From assembly GCA_012295275.1 (NCBI GenBank), contig CM022674.1, positions 7,011,436-7,031,435 on the forward strand: DNA of 20,000 nt, in the 5' to 3' direction. Positions 1 to 8,869 of the stretch are shown in pieces (positions within the stretch are counted from its first letter, which is position 1; every line of letters begins with the position of its first letter). A program made the position numbers and the translations under genes. The DNA comes from Chrysomallon squamiferum (taxonomy: Eukaryota > Mollusca > Gastropoda > Neomphalida > Peltospiridae). A model generated the notes under the pieces. That model searched no databases, had not been told where the DNA came from, and saw only the letters and a program-made list of their open reading frames with translations.

Positions 1-196
1 CGTTGTGTTTTAGTTTGGTAGGAGGTGAAATTGTTCACTCATGTGGAACTGTTTGTCTTTGATTGTAAACACAAAGTTATTTCCTATGACGTGATCTTCA
101 CCATGTCATACCTGAACACAATAAACTTTGTTAATCCTAAAACCTAAATACATTGTAATATCAACAATATCTATTGTTAGTTTGCATTGTGTGTGG
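1..196. other. unique non-coding sequence
   Basis: This is AT-rich unique sequence of mixed composition. No open frame, convincing splice pair or RNA gene is visible. An AATAAA word near 120 lies in DNA so AT-rich that it carries no weight as a polyadenylation signal on its own. Confidence 0.4.
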
Positions 197-229
197 TATT
201 ATTATTGTTATTACTATAATTATTATGAC

Positions 230-265
<36 letters not shown>

Positions 266-303
266 AATTATTATAATTATAATAATAATTATTATTATTA
301 TTA
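197..303. repeat. ATT trinucleotide microsatellite, interrupted
   Basis: The tract is an interrupted run of ATT units with ACTATAATT interruptions. Its right half is partly self-complementary (ATAATTATTATAATTAT). The minus strand reads as an asparagine-rich open frame, which is an artefact of the repeat. About 290 bp of AT-rich unique sequence without recognisable features follows. Confidence 0.9.
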
Positions 304-596
304 GTTAAATTGGTAAAATTTAATGGACTAGTTATTCTTAATTTTAATTTATTGATTGAAATTGAAGTTAGAAAATGTGACAGTTTTATCATATCATTTA
401 TATATTATAGACATTAAACACAAACACTTATATGATTAGAATGTTTGAGATTTGCATTATTTTCCTTACCTTTTTCTCCTCTGTGTCTTCGTCTGTGAGT
501 ATGTAAGTGTAACTAGATGAAAATAGACAGGTGTGTATTTTAAAAATTTAAAAACAAGACACCTACCTTTACACCCAGACAGATGATATAAAAAAG

Positions 597-935
597 TAAA
601 TTTTAAAGATCTGTGTTTCCCAATAATTATTTTTGATGGTTATGATGTTGTTGAGGTTGTAACCACAGTTCTTTAATTATTAATAACATTAACTAGTTCT
701 GACAAATGTTTTTTTTTTTTCTTTTTTCTGTTTCTCTTTCGTTGTATTCTTTTTTCTTTAAATTTTAAAGATCTGTGTTTTCCAATAATTATTTTTGATG
801 GTTATGATGTTGTTAAGGTTGTTGTGGATGCTGTTGTGGTTGTTACCACAGTTCTTTAATTATTAATAATGTTAACTAACTCTGACAAATGTTTTCTTTC
901 TGTTTTTTTGTTTTCTGTTTCTGTTTCATTTTATT
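597..935. repeat. diverged direct repeat, two copies of about 150 bp
   Basis: Copy one starts near 597 and copy two near 759. Both share TTTTAAAGATCTGTGTTT, the block ATAATTATTTTTGATGG, TTATGATGTTGTT, CCACAGTTCTTTAATTATTA and CTGACAAATGTTTT, in the same order. Copy two carries an extra run of about 20 bp (TGTGGATGCTGTTGTGG region, 820-841). Both copies end in T-rich, TTTCTG-containing tracts. The order and divergence show an old tandem duplication rather than chance AT similarity. Confidence 0.85.
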
Positions 936-1090
936 CTTTTTTCTTTTTGGTTGTTTTTTCTTTAATTGTTATGTTCTTTATATTTCTTTTATTGTCTGTT
1001 ATTTCTTTTTTTTTTTTTTTTTCTTTCTTTCTCCATTTTTCTTTTATGTTTTATTTCAATCATTCTTTCACACACACACACAAACACACC
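936..1090. repeat. pyrimidine-rich tract with poly-T and CA run
   Basis: T- and C-rich sequence containing an uninterrupted T run at about 1006-1022 and a CA run at about 1069-1089. Phe/Ser-rich open frames across it are composition artefacts. Confidence 0.8.
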
Positions 1091-1345
1091 AGAAATGATT
1101 TCGCGCCAGGAAAAGATGAAACATATTCAAAAATATTTTATGATCACATTTCATAAACATTTTTCCTGATCATATTTTGTGAGCACTTCGTGTGGTTCAT
1201 TGACAAGAAAACTATGACACTGCAAAAACCAGGGAAGACATGGCTGTTGACATGTGTCTTTTTCCCAATACGTGACATATCACAAAGACTCAGCTGACAT
1301 GCTTCAGTGACGATTCGTTTGTGTTTACAACAGACTGAAAAAATA
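1091..1345. other. GC-richer unique stretch, no gene identified
   Basis: Composition here is more balanced than in the flanks. A 69-residue open frame runs on the minus strand (1353 down to 1144). It does not look like a family I know, and it has no obvious acceptor and donor pair around a protein-like core. It could be a decayed exon, an old transposon fragment or simply unique intergenic DNA. Confidence 0.3.
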
Positions 1346-2035
1346 AAAATCAAAATAAAAAAATAAGTCAGAAGTAGAGTAGGAAGTGATTGTGAAAAGT
1401 TACAAATATTTTTAAATAGAACAGAAAATGAATGTTTTAATTTTTTTTACAGTTGTATAATATATATTTTAAAACTGTCGTCATGATTAAGGAAATATTC
1501 CAGAAAGGGATGAATTTTTTTTTTTAGTTTTAATAATAAATAAATGGAGAGAGAGAGAGAGAGAGAAATTATGGTTTAGCTGTATTTACAAACTGATTTT
1601 AAAAATATTTTTCACTAATGCAAACTGTATGTATCTATATATATATATATATATATATATAGATATATTTTTTTGCTTATGAAAGTTGAAAACTGTTGAT
1701 ATATGTGTATACAGAAAATATTTTTAAAATGCAAAAATTATGAAAACAGTGTAAATACAAATGATATAATATAAATAAACACTAATTTGATGAATACATT
1801 ACATAAAGAATCTATAAATTAAATATATAAATCCATGTATATTTTGTAAGAACAGATGTCAAAAAAAATAAAAAATAAAAAAGACTTGAACATGGATGTA
1901 ATAAAAATGTTAAAAAAAGAGAGAAAAACCGAGAATAAAAATACACACAAGATTTTTTTTTTATAGTTTGTACTTAGTTTGTTACATAATTTATCACAAA
2001 AACTGACACTTCATGATTAATTAATGAGCCAAGGG
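1346..2035. other. very AT-rich stretch with short GA and TA microsatellites
   Basis: A- and T-run-rich sequence with no coding signal. It contains a short GA run (1547-1566) and a TA run (1636-1661) flanked by TATC and GATA, so the whole 1634-1666 segment is a palindrome able to extrude a hairpin. Words of the AAATATTTTT type recur near 1133, 1405, 1600 and 1718. Confidence 0.7.
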
Positions 2036-2265
2036 CAAGTAACTCTGGTCAAATATGTTGGCTTATTTGGGTCAATGGAACATTTGCACTTGTTTCCTTC
2101 TTTTTAGCTTTGCCTCAGGTCCAGAGTCGTTAACCGGGCAAATATTTCAGTTTATGGCTTAGAAAGTGTATTCAGTTTTTATGTCCTTTTCTGTTATTTT
2201 TTGTACTTTTATAAATATCCTTTATAGCCTTATAGATGCATGCACATTTACATATTCATGAATAT
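2036..2265. other. unique stretch, no exon confirmed
   Basis: Moderately complex sequence including a splice-acceptor-like TTCCTTCTTTTTAG near 2096-2109. The frames after it stop quickly, and no matching donor with a protein-like frame is seen. I record it as unique non-coding DNA. Confidence 0.35.
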
Positions 2266-2269
2266 ATGC

Positions 2270-2460
2270 ACATACTTATATACATAGACATGTAAACACA
2301 AACACACATACACACAGACATACATAAAACTAACACATACACACATATATAACTAACACATACACACATATAACTAACACATACACACATATAACTAACA
2401 CACACACACACACACAAAAACATACATACAGATCTATATGCACACACACACACACACATA
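2270..2460. repeat. AC-rich region with a tandem repeat of about 21 bp
   Basis: The core (about 2328-2400) repeats AACTAACACATACACACAT with TATA-type joints, giving three to four copies. It is flanked by CA runs near 2398-2416 and 2441-2458. The minus-strand open frame rich in Cys-Val is an artefact of GT repeats. Confidence 0.85.
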
Positions 2461-2779
2461 TATATATTTTAACTTGCTTCACTTTTTAATGCATTTAATT
2501 TTTCAAGTGCAATGTATTTATGAAGATATGTTAATCTTTTTATTTTTATTTTTTTTAAAGTGTTTCCTTGTATTTACTTTCTTCATCAAGTGAAATTAAA
2601 GAAAATTCCAGATGTCTAGCACATCTTCAAGTACACATGATAAATAGAATGACATTGAATTTTTAATTTTTTTTTATTGCACTCATATTTGATAGCCTCT
2701 AGGATCTGTGTGTAAATTTAGAGTTACAAAATATGAAGTCATCATGATTTTAGAAGTAATTACTCATTTTATATTTATT
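2461..2779. other. AT-rich non-coding sequence
   Basis: Mixed AT-rich sequence with T runs. I see no coding, RNA or repeat structure worth naming. Confidence 0.4.
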
Positions 2780-2862
2780 TTAGTTTTAGTTTTAGTTTTA
2801 GGTTTAGGTTTTAGTTTAGGTTAAGTTTTAGTTTTAGGTTTAGGTTTAGGTTTAGTTTTGGT
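2780..2862. repeat. TTTAGG / TTTTAG degenerate tandem repeat
   Basis: The tract alternates TTTTAG and TTTAGG units, including runs such as TTTAGGTTTAGGTTTAG. It resembles, but does not match, the TTAGGG telomeric unit of molluscs and vertebrates or the TTAGG unit of insects. The simplest reading is a local microsatellite. A decayed interstitial telomere-like tract is the alternative. Confidence 0.75.
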
Positions 2863-3110
2863 TTTTAATTTTTATTTTAATTTTAATTTTAATTCAATGT
2901 TTAATTATAATATTTTATTTTATTTATTTATTTATTTTATTTATCTTAAAATCCTTTATTTGGTTTTATTAAAATCCTTTATTTTGTTTTATTTTTATTT
3001 ATATATATATATTTTTTTTTACAAAATTATTTTTAGATAATCTATTATTATCATTAATCAAAATTTTTTGTTAATTTTTTATTTTTTATTTATTAAAAAA
3101 ACCATTTACC
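2863..3110. other. T-rich low-complexity sequence
   Basis: Long TTTTA and TTTAT runs dominate. Open frames rich in Phe, Tyr and Ile are composition artefacts. Confidence 0.7.
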
Positions 3111-3300
3111 AGTTGTAAATTATTTAAAACATTTCTCGTGTTACAAGGTCACTTAAGGGCAGTCGGGGTTATCTAACTTGAGAGAAAATCTTTTGTGTCT
3201 TGAGACCAGATTATAATCAGCTTTGTCTCAAATGTACAACAGCAGGAGTGTGCAGTGACGTCAATGTTGTAACTCAACCCAGGTTCATGTAGTATTTTTT
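3111..3300. other. GC-richer unique island, no gene identified
   Basis: Balanced composition between AT-rich flanks. All frames are broken by stops within short distances, and no protein family was recognised. A conserved non-coding element or old transposon fragment is possible but unsupported. Confidence 0.3.
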
Positions 3301-3796
3301 ATTTTATTTTTTTTTTCTAATCTTTTTTCTCTTGCCTTAGCCTTGGAAATAAATCAGAGACATGTTCAACATATTATTTATTTTTCACTTGTCATCACAA
3401 ATTACTTGTATTACTATCTTTCATAAAAATAATTAAAAATTAGAAATAATATCCTGCGACTATATTGAAAAATAAATTGTGTTAATATATTAGTTTCAAT
3501 AATAGACAAAAAAATGATTAATAATTATTAACAGAAATGGAAATAAATTCTATTTGTGTATTTAGTTTTAATAACAGACATAAAATTGTTTAGCAATAAG
3601 TAATTACAACGAACATAAATTATATTTGATAATGAATATCTATTCACTAATTAGAAGTAACACTAGCAGTGATTTTGAAAAGTAAATAGTATTTATATAT
3701 TTTAATAATAAACATAAGGTTAACTGATAATTAATTAGAGAGATATTTATAAGATATATAAATAAAACAGGATAATATAAAACATGATTTGTTGAT

Positions 3797-3798
<2 letters not shown>
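3301..3798. other. AT-rich non-coding sequence
   Basis: A T run opens the segment (about 3308-3316). The rest is AT-rich, with recurring motifs of the type AATAATAGACA/AACAGACATAAA near 3500, 3571 and 3706, suggesting a very decayed periodicity. No gene is visible. Confidence 0.4.

Positions 3799-3846
<48 letters not shown>
3799..3846. repeat. (AC)24 microsatellite
   Basis: Uninterrupted AC dinucleotide run of 48 bp. Alternating purine-pyrimidine runs of this length can adopt Z-DNA under supercoiling. Confidence 0.98.
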
Positions 3847-3848
<2 letters not shown>

Positions 3849-3966
3849 TGAACCCCTGTACTCTCTCAATTGACATTTATATACATGCTCATATATAGTC
3901 ACATATCTACATAACACACAAGATATACACATAAACAAGCAAACTCATACCCATATATGTACATAC

Positions 3967-4112
3967 TTTCCATCTCTCTCTCTTTTTGTTGTTCTTTCTT
4001 ATTTTTTCTTTTTCTCTTTTCTGTTCTCTCTTTCCTTTTCTTATTCATTTTCTCTCTATTTCTGATTTTCTCTCTGCCTCTCTTTCTGTCTGTCTGTCTG
4101 TCTGTCTGTCTC
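3967..4112. repeat. pyrimidine-rich tract ending in a CTGT tetranucleotide run
   Basis: CT- and T-rich sequence ending in a TCTG tetranucleotide run at about 4086-4112. Open frames on both strands (Leu/Ser/Phe-rich, Arg/Lys/Glu-rich) reflect strand asymmetry, not coding. Confidence 0.85.
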
Positions 4113-4319
4113 ATTGTTTATCTGGTGCTAGTATTATAAGGATTCAAGCACTGTGACATATATCACAAATCTAGACATTTTCTTGCATATGCACATCTCA
4201 TATATCACTTCCTTTCTCTAGTTTGTACCTTGTACTTCTACTACAGAATGATATATACCCAGATAAACACACACTAACAAAATAACAAAATGTTATAGTT
4301 ATTTACCTACATTTTCTGC
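4113..4319. other. unique non-coding spacer
   Basis: Mixed sequence between two CTGT/CT blocks. No features are recognised. Confidence 0.4.
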
Positions 4320-4376
4320 ATCTGTCTGTCTGTCTGTCTGTCTGTCTCTTTATTTGTATCTCTCAGTGTCTGTAAA

Positions 4377-4467
<91 letters not shown>

Positions 4468-4490
4468 TCTCTCTCACATCTCTACCTACA

Positions 4491-4577
<87 letters not shown>
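4320..4577. repeat. CTGT run followed by a long (CT)n polypyrimidine array
   Basis: A TCTG run (4320-4347) leads into CT tracts at 4378-4452, 4454-4475 and 4493-4577, separated only by ATC, ACATCTCTACC-type interruptions. Together they form about 200 bp of almost pure pyrimidine on the plus strand. Mirror-symmetric polypyrimidine of this length is a classical H-DNA (triplex) sequence. The Ser-Leu and Arg-Glu open frames are artefacts. Confidence 0.97.
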
Positions 4578-4578
<1 letters not shown>

Positions 4579-4790
4579 AAATTCCACCTAGTCCCAGATA
4601 ATTTTATGAAATGTTGTTTTATTTCTGAGCAAGATTCCTTGCTGTGAAAAGATAAAAGTAATAAATTAAATATCACTAGGAAGTTTTCTTTTATCTCATT
4701 TTCCAATTGTTTACTATCTGAGTTTAATATTAAACATACTGAGCTGTCATTAAACAATTTTTATTTATTACCTGTTATTTATATTAGTAA
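4578..4790. other. unique non-coding sequence
   Basis: Unremarkable AT-rich unique sequence after the CT array. No splice-bounded frame is seen. Confidence 0.4.
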
Positions 4791-4902
4791 AATAAATAAA
4801 TAAAAAGGTAAAATAATTTATGAGGTATACTTTTAAAATAAATTAAACAAATAAAATAATAAATAATAAAAATTTTAATGTTACAAAAATATAAATAATA
4901 TA

Positions 4903-4949
<47 letters not shown>

Positions 4950-5125
4950 AATAAATAAATATATAAATAAAACAAAGAAATCAAACAAAGAAATGTTAAA
5001 AATAAAATAAAATGAAAAATAGTTAAAATAAATTAAATGTTCATAATAATATTACATGAATTATTTTGCAGATAAATAAACGTAAATATTAAACATCCTG
5101 GTATCAAATAAATAAACAAAAAAAA
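4791..5125. repeat. A-rich AAAT / AAT microsatellite region
   Basis: AAAT and AAT repeats dominate, with the purest AAT run at about 4902-4949. The A-rich segment ends in a poly-A run near 5119-5129. The poly-Tyr minus-strand frame is a repeat artefact. Confidence 0.9.
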
Positions 5126-5485
5126 AAAACCCCAAAACAAGTCGCAGACACAAAAGTCACTGACACTGTACCCCCCTTCCCTCTCATTCCCCCACTCTCA
5201 TTCCCCCACTTTCATATTAAAATCAAACTACTGACTGAAAAAGTGCATCGTATAATAAACACTGGTAATGCACACCTACATAACAAGCAAGTTGCATTAA
5301 TTACTACACACTCGTCTCCCTTACATATACTTCACGTTTATTATGTACACAAATCCTTTACTCAGTTGGCAGTTCTTTCGCAATCAGTGCTATCCACCAC
5401 CATTACATAGCTGCCCCCCTCCTGTCGCACCTCCCTCCCACTTTGCTTCTAGCAGAAGATTCACCTTGGTTTGGCAAGTTGCCGA
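5126..5485. other. GC-richer stretch with C-tracts
   Basis: The segment includes four C-tracts at 5171-5176, 5179-5181, 5189-5193 and 5203-5207, the last two within a tandem CTCATTCCCCCA. A second C-rich patch lies at 5396-5445. Open frames of 61-65 residues occur on both strands but end in poly-Phe or poly-Lys and have no family resemblance. No gene is called. Confidence 0.4.
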
Positions 5486-5580
5486 TTTTTTTATTATTAA
5501 TTTTTTTTTTTTTTTTTTTTGTTTAATAGTGCCAATGTGACCTGGCGGAGGTCGCATTGTCCTTGATAGGGACACAGCAA
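5486..5580 (-). mobile_element. possible 3' end of a minus-strand retroposon
   Basis: On the minus strand a GC-richer segment with a strong hairpin is followed directly by an A-rich tail (plus-strand T run, about 5500-5520). The hairpin arms are at 5533-5543 (CAATGTGACCT) and 5549-5559 (AGGTCGCATTG), 11 bp with one G/T-type mismatch, around a GGCGG loop. A stem-loop immediately before a poly-A tail is a known arrangement at the 3' ends of LINEs and SINEs. I cannot name the family, see its 5' end or find target-site duplications, so this stays tentative. Confidence 0.3.
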
Positions 5581-5760
5581 CCAGACAATATTTCTTTCAC
5601 CTTTGTAACTAAGTACTGTCACTGTTTACGTAGATTTTTTATTTATTTTTTCATTGATGTTTTCACAGAACTGAATTCCAATGTAAACACAAAAGTGACA
5701 CTGATTTTTGTTTCCTCCTTTTTTTGTTTTTTTTTTCTCCCTTTCTGTTTTCTTCTTTAA

Positions 5761-5850
5761 TAACAACAACAACAACAACAACAACAATAATAATAGTAAT
5801 AGTAATAATAATAATAATAATAATAAATACATAAATATATAAATAAAGAA
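5761..5850. repeat. AAC then AAT trinucleotide microsatellite
   Basis: About nine AAC units (5761-5787) pass directly into AAT and AGTAAT units (to about 5826), then A-rich AAAT sequence. The poly-Leu minus-strand frame is an artefact. The unique sequence between 5581 and 5760 shows no gene. Confidence 0.95.
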
Positions 5851-6640
5851 AAAAGAAAACGTCATTACTTCAATGTTTTTGTTTTTTTAAACTAACTATT
5901 GTTATTTTCTTAATTTCATTGATTTTTTTATTTTGATAAATAAAATTTCTTGATTTTATTTTATTTATTTTAATGCAGTTTTCTTTTTGTGATTATTAGT
6001 AAAAAAAATTATATGTTTTGTTTTTGTGGTTTTTTTTAAATATGTTTTTGTTATACAGTAAATGAAGCTTGAACTGTATATTGTGTAAACATTGTGTAAA
6101 CATACTATTTGGTACTTCATAAAAAAATATTTTTTTTTTTTTTTTACAAATACAAAGAAAGGTTATTTTAATTATTTAGGAAGATACGGTAAATGAACGA
6201 AAATGTTTTTTTGTTGGTTTTTGGGGTTTTTGTTGCTTTTGTTTTCTTTCTAAATAATTTGTTTTCTTATTCTTTATTATGTTTTCAGCTTCCTTTTTAT
6301 TTTGTTTAAATTTATCTTATTTTATATTTATTTTTATTTCTTAAATATATATATATTTTATTTTTATTTTTTTATTTTTTTTGAACATCTACAAATATTT
6401 ATTATCATCACATCACACTGTTTGGACATCAGCTTTATAATAAATTGATTAATTTTTTTTTTTTTTTAATATAGATTTAATTAAAAATTTAAGAAAAATG
6501 TAAACATATGTAAAAATGTAAAAATATTAATTAAACATTTTTTTTTTTTAAATATATATATCAATTGTTTTTATTTTTCTGGTAAGGCAACTAAAAACAA
6601 AATATTTCATCAATTAAATTTTGAAAAATTACCAGCAGAC
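5851..6640. other. T-rich low-complexity sequence
   Basis: About 800 bp of T-runs, A-runs and short ATATAT words. The T runs near 6130-6145, 6452-6468 and 6538-6549 are the longest. No coding, RNA or structured repeat was found. Confidence 0.6.
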
Positions 6641-6863
6641 ATTTTATTGGACTGTTTTATATCTGTGCAGATGTGGCAATTTGTGGGGGGCTTTGAGGGA
6701 GGGTGTTATGAGAGAGTTAATATATATGTACTTATATGAATGAATAAATCAGTTTTTTTTAATGTGATTGTGTGTGTTTGTGTTGGGTGTGTCAGTATAT
6801 ACATGAATGTGTGTTTGTATTTACTAGTGTAAAAACATTTATAAATGTGTTTTTAATAGAGAA

Positions 6864-6865
<2 letters not shown>
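6641..6865. other. unique sequence with a G-rich patch
   Basis: Contains a G-rich patch (6685-6703) with tracts of 6, 3 and 3 G. The remainder is TG-rich unique sequence with no gene. Confidence 0.4.

Positions 6866-6908
<43 letters not shown>
6866..6908. repeat. (TA)n microsatellite
   Basis: Uninterrupted TA run of about 43 bp, self-complementary and so prone to cruciform extrusion. Confidence 0.97.
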
Positions 6909-6914
<6 letters not shown>

Positions 6915-7423
6915 TTGTTTGTGTGTCACATGTTTAATTCAACAAATGTACTTCTGGAAAACAGATATTTTTAAAAACAACTGCGAAGTTCTCTATTTCA
7001 GTATCCCTTTACATGTGTCCTTAACAGAATACAAATAATATTTTATTTTCAGAACATTATGTAAATTATGTATACATCTCCTGTGTTCATACTTCCATAT
7101 CCGACATCACAGGGTGCAATAAAAATGTGTTTTTCATTATTTATGTTAAAATCCTTTTTATTTAATTTTCAGTAATTCTTTGAAACTTAAATTTCAAGGT
7201 TTTGTGTCAGATTGTCAGGTGTTTTATTAATGTTGTATGTACATTAGTTAGCTTGAAACGAGATATTTGAATAAAATATTTTATTTCATGGGTAGTGTTT
7301 CATTTAGTCCATTTCGTATGTTTCTTTTATATGTGTCAGTTGTCCTCTGTCATGTGTTCATTTGGTCCATTTAATGTGATTCAGGTGACTGGTTCATGTT
7401 TTTTATTTGGTTTTATTCATGTG
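6909..7423. other. unique sequence with outlying degenerate minisatellite units
   Basis: No gene is seen. From about 7297 onward, words such as TTTCATTTAGTCCATTT and CATTTGGTCCATTT resemble the neighbouring 23-bp unit and probably represent decayed outer copies of it. Confidence 0.45.
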
Positions 7424-7651
7424 TTTCACTAGGTCTGATTCCTGTTTCACTTTGTCTAATATATGTGTTTCACATGGTCCAGTATATATGTTTCACATGG
7501 TCTAGAATATATGTTTCACTCGGTCTAGAATATATGTTTCACTCAGTCTAGAATATGTGTTTCACTTGGTCTAGAATATATGTTTCACTCAGTCTAATTC
7601 CTGTGTTTCACTTGGTCTAATATATGTGTTTCATTTAGTCCAGTACATTTG
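7424..7651. repeat. 23-bp minisatellite, about ten units in register
   Basis: Units begin with TTTCAC or TTTCAT at 7424, 7445, 7468, 7491, 7514, 7537, 7560, 7583, 7606 and 7629. The spacing is exactly 23 bp throughout except for the first step (21). The consensus is TTTCACTTGGTCTAGAATAT plus ATG. Degenerate units continue on both sides (7297-7400 and to about 7710). The exact 23-bp register despite substitutions indicates expansion by whole-unit slippage or unequal exchange. Confidence 0.95.
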
Positions 7652-8365
7652 TTTTTCTTGATTTTATTCCTGATACATGTTTCACTTGGGATACACATGT
7701 TTCAGCAGGTTTGTTGTATTAAATTATTTTATTTTGTGAATTCAGTTGGTCAGTTCATCATTACAGTGTATTAAAATTATTCATGGATATGTATTAAAAT
7801 GGCTTACTTCATGACTATAGTTGGCCAGTCATTATTACACGTGGTTATTCACGGATGTGTACTAAACTATTTACTTATGACGTAGGTACCAGTGGGTGCA
7901 CTTCGTGAGGTATATTATTTATTTCACATGATGTATTAAGTTACTTATGTTATCTCTGTCATTGTCAAAACAATACCTCACACGAAGACAGCCCCACCGA
8001 GAGGTGGTTGAACCCTGTTCCTCGTAATTAAAAACATACCTACTAGTGTACTGTGAACCAGCGAGTGTTCCAATGTCTCAGTCACTTGCTATTCATGTCT
8101 TTGACTGCCGTGTTTGTGCAGATGAATGAGATTTTTTTGTTGTTTAAAAAAGAATCTTGTTGCGATGATAAAGAGTTATATTGGTTTAATATGGTTTAAA
8201 GAAATGTGAATGTTATTTATGATGTTTTTTTAAAAATAATTTGATATAGATGGTTATGTTTTTTTTTTTTTTAATTTAATGATAATGTGAAAATAATTAA
8301 TATTTGTAACATACCAATTCATTATAATAATAAAATGTTTTGTATGGTAATATCAGTATTTAACA
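7652..8365. other. unique sequence with a long-loop inverted repeat
   Basis: The stretch contains CTTCGTGAGGTAT at 7901-7913 and its near-complement ATACCTCACACGAAG at 7973-7987 (two extra bases), separated by about 59 bp. A GC-richer patch (7980-8100) follows, including CACCGAGAGGTGG, a short self-complementary word. A weak resemblance to the tRNA T-arm at GGTTGAACCC does not extend to a tRNA fold. No gene is called. Confidence 0.4.
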
Positions 8366-8400
8366 TCTATCTATCTGAATGTCTGTCTGTCTGTCTATCT
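8366..8400. repeat. TCTA / TCTG tetranucleotide microsatellite
   Basis: Short CTAT then CTGT run, interrupted once by GAATG. Confidence 0.9.
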
Positions 8401-8571
8401 CTGTTTCTTTATCTATCCTTGTATATGTAGCTATCTTTCCACACACATACATATGTACATCCATATATATGTATATTCATATTTACAGAACATTTCAAAT
8501 AAAAAAGGACAACTATATATATACACGCACATACATAATACAAACGTATATGTAAATAAATGTATTCAAAT

Positions 8572-8573
<2 letters not shown>

Positions 8574-8614
<41 letters not shown>
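8574..8614. repeat. (AC)n microsatellite
   Basis: AC run of about 41 bp. The Cys-Val and Thr-His open frames over it are artefacts. Confidence 0.97.
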
Positions 8615-8617
<3 letters not shown>

Positions 8618-8869
8618 ACATTCCTCCACAGAACATGAACACACATCTCATCTTCTAAGAGGGGCAGACAGTCGTCTGCAAACATGACCTAATTTACTGA
8701 CCGTAATTTCTTCTCTTTCTTTTTTAAACATTATTCATCCTGTTTGCTTCACATTGATAGCTTTGAAGTGAATGGTGAGTGGGTCAGTCTCACATTATCC
8801 TTAGTCAATATTTGAACAGTTTGACAACCAGAGGGCTGACCAGACTCTCAGAATTGAATTTCTGTCTGT
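8615..8869. other. unique sequence before the large minisatellite
   Basis: Mixed, moderately GC-rich sequence with a small near-palindrome CAGACAGTCGTCTG near 8667. The last 60 bp (CAGACTCTCAGAATTGAATT region) already resemble a degenerate unit of the adjoining array. Confidence 0.4.

Noticed and set aside
110-130. Polyadenylation signal at the window start
   Set aside because: AATAAA is frequent by chance in this AT-rich DNA, and no terminal exon precedes it.
1144-1353. Minus-strand 69-residue frame in a GC-richer stretch
   Set aside because: Not recognisable as protein and without splice borders. Kept only as an unexplained unique stretch.
2096-2160. Exon after the TTCCTTCTTTTTAG acceptor-like site
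   Set aside because: The frames close quickly and there is no donor with a protein-like reading between.
4354-4757. Ser-Leu and Arg-Glu repeat proteins on the two strands
   Set aside because: These are direct translations of the CT/GA microsatellite. The non-repeat tail of the minus-strand frame has no family features.
6685-6703. G-quadruplex
   Set aside because: There are only three separated G-tracts. A fourth would need an unlooped split of the six-G tract.
8000-8030. tRNA-like T-arm word GGTTGAACCC, possible tRNA or tRNA-derived SINE
   Set aside because: No acceptor, D-arm or anticodon arm can be placed at the proper distances, and the word differs from the B-box consensus.
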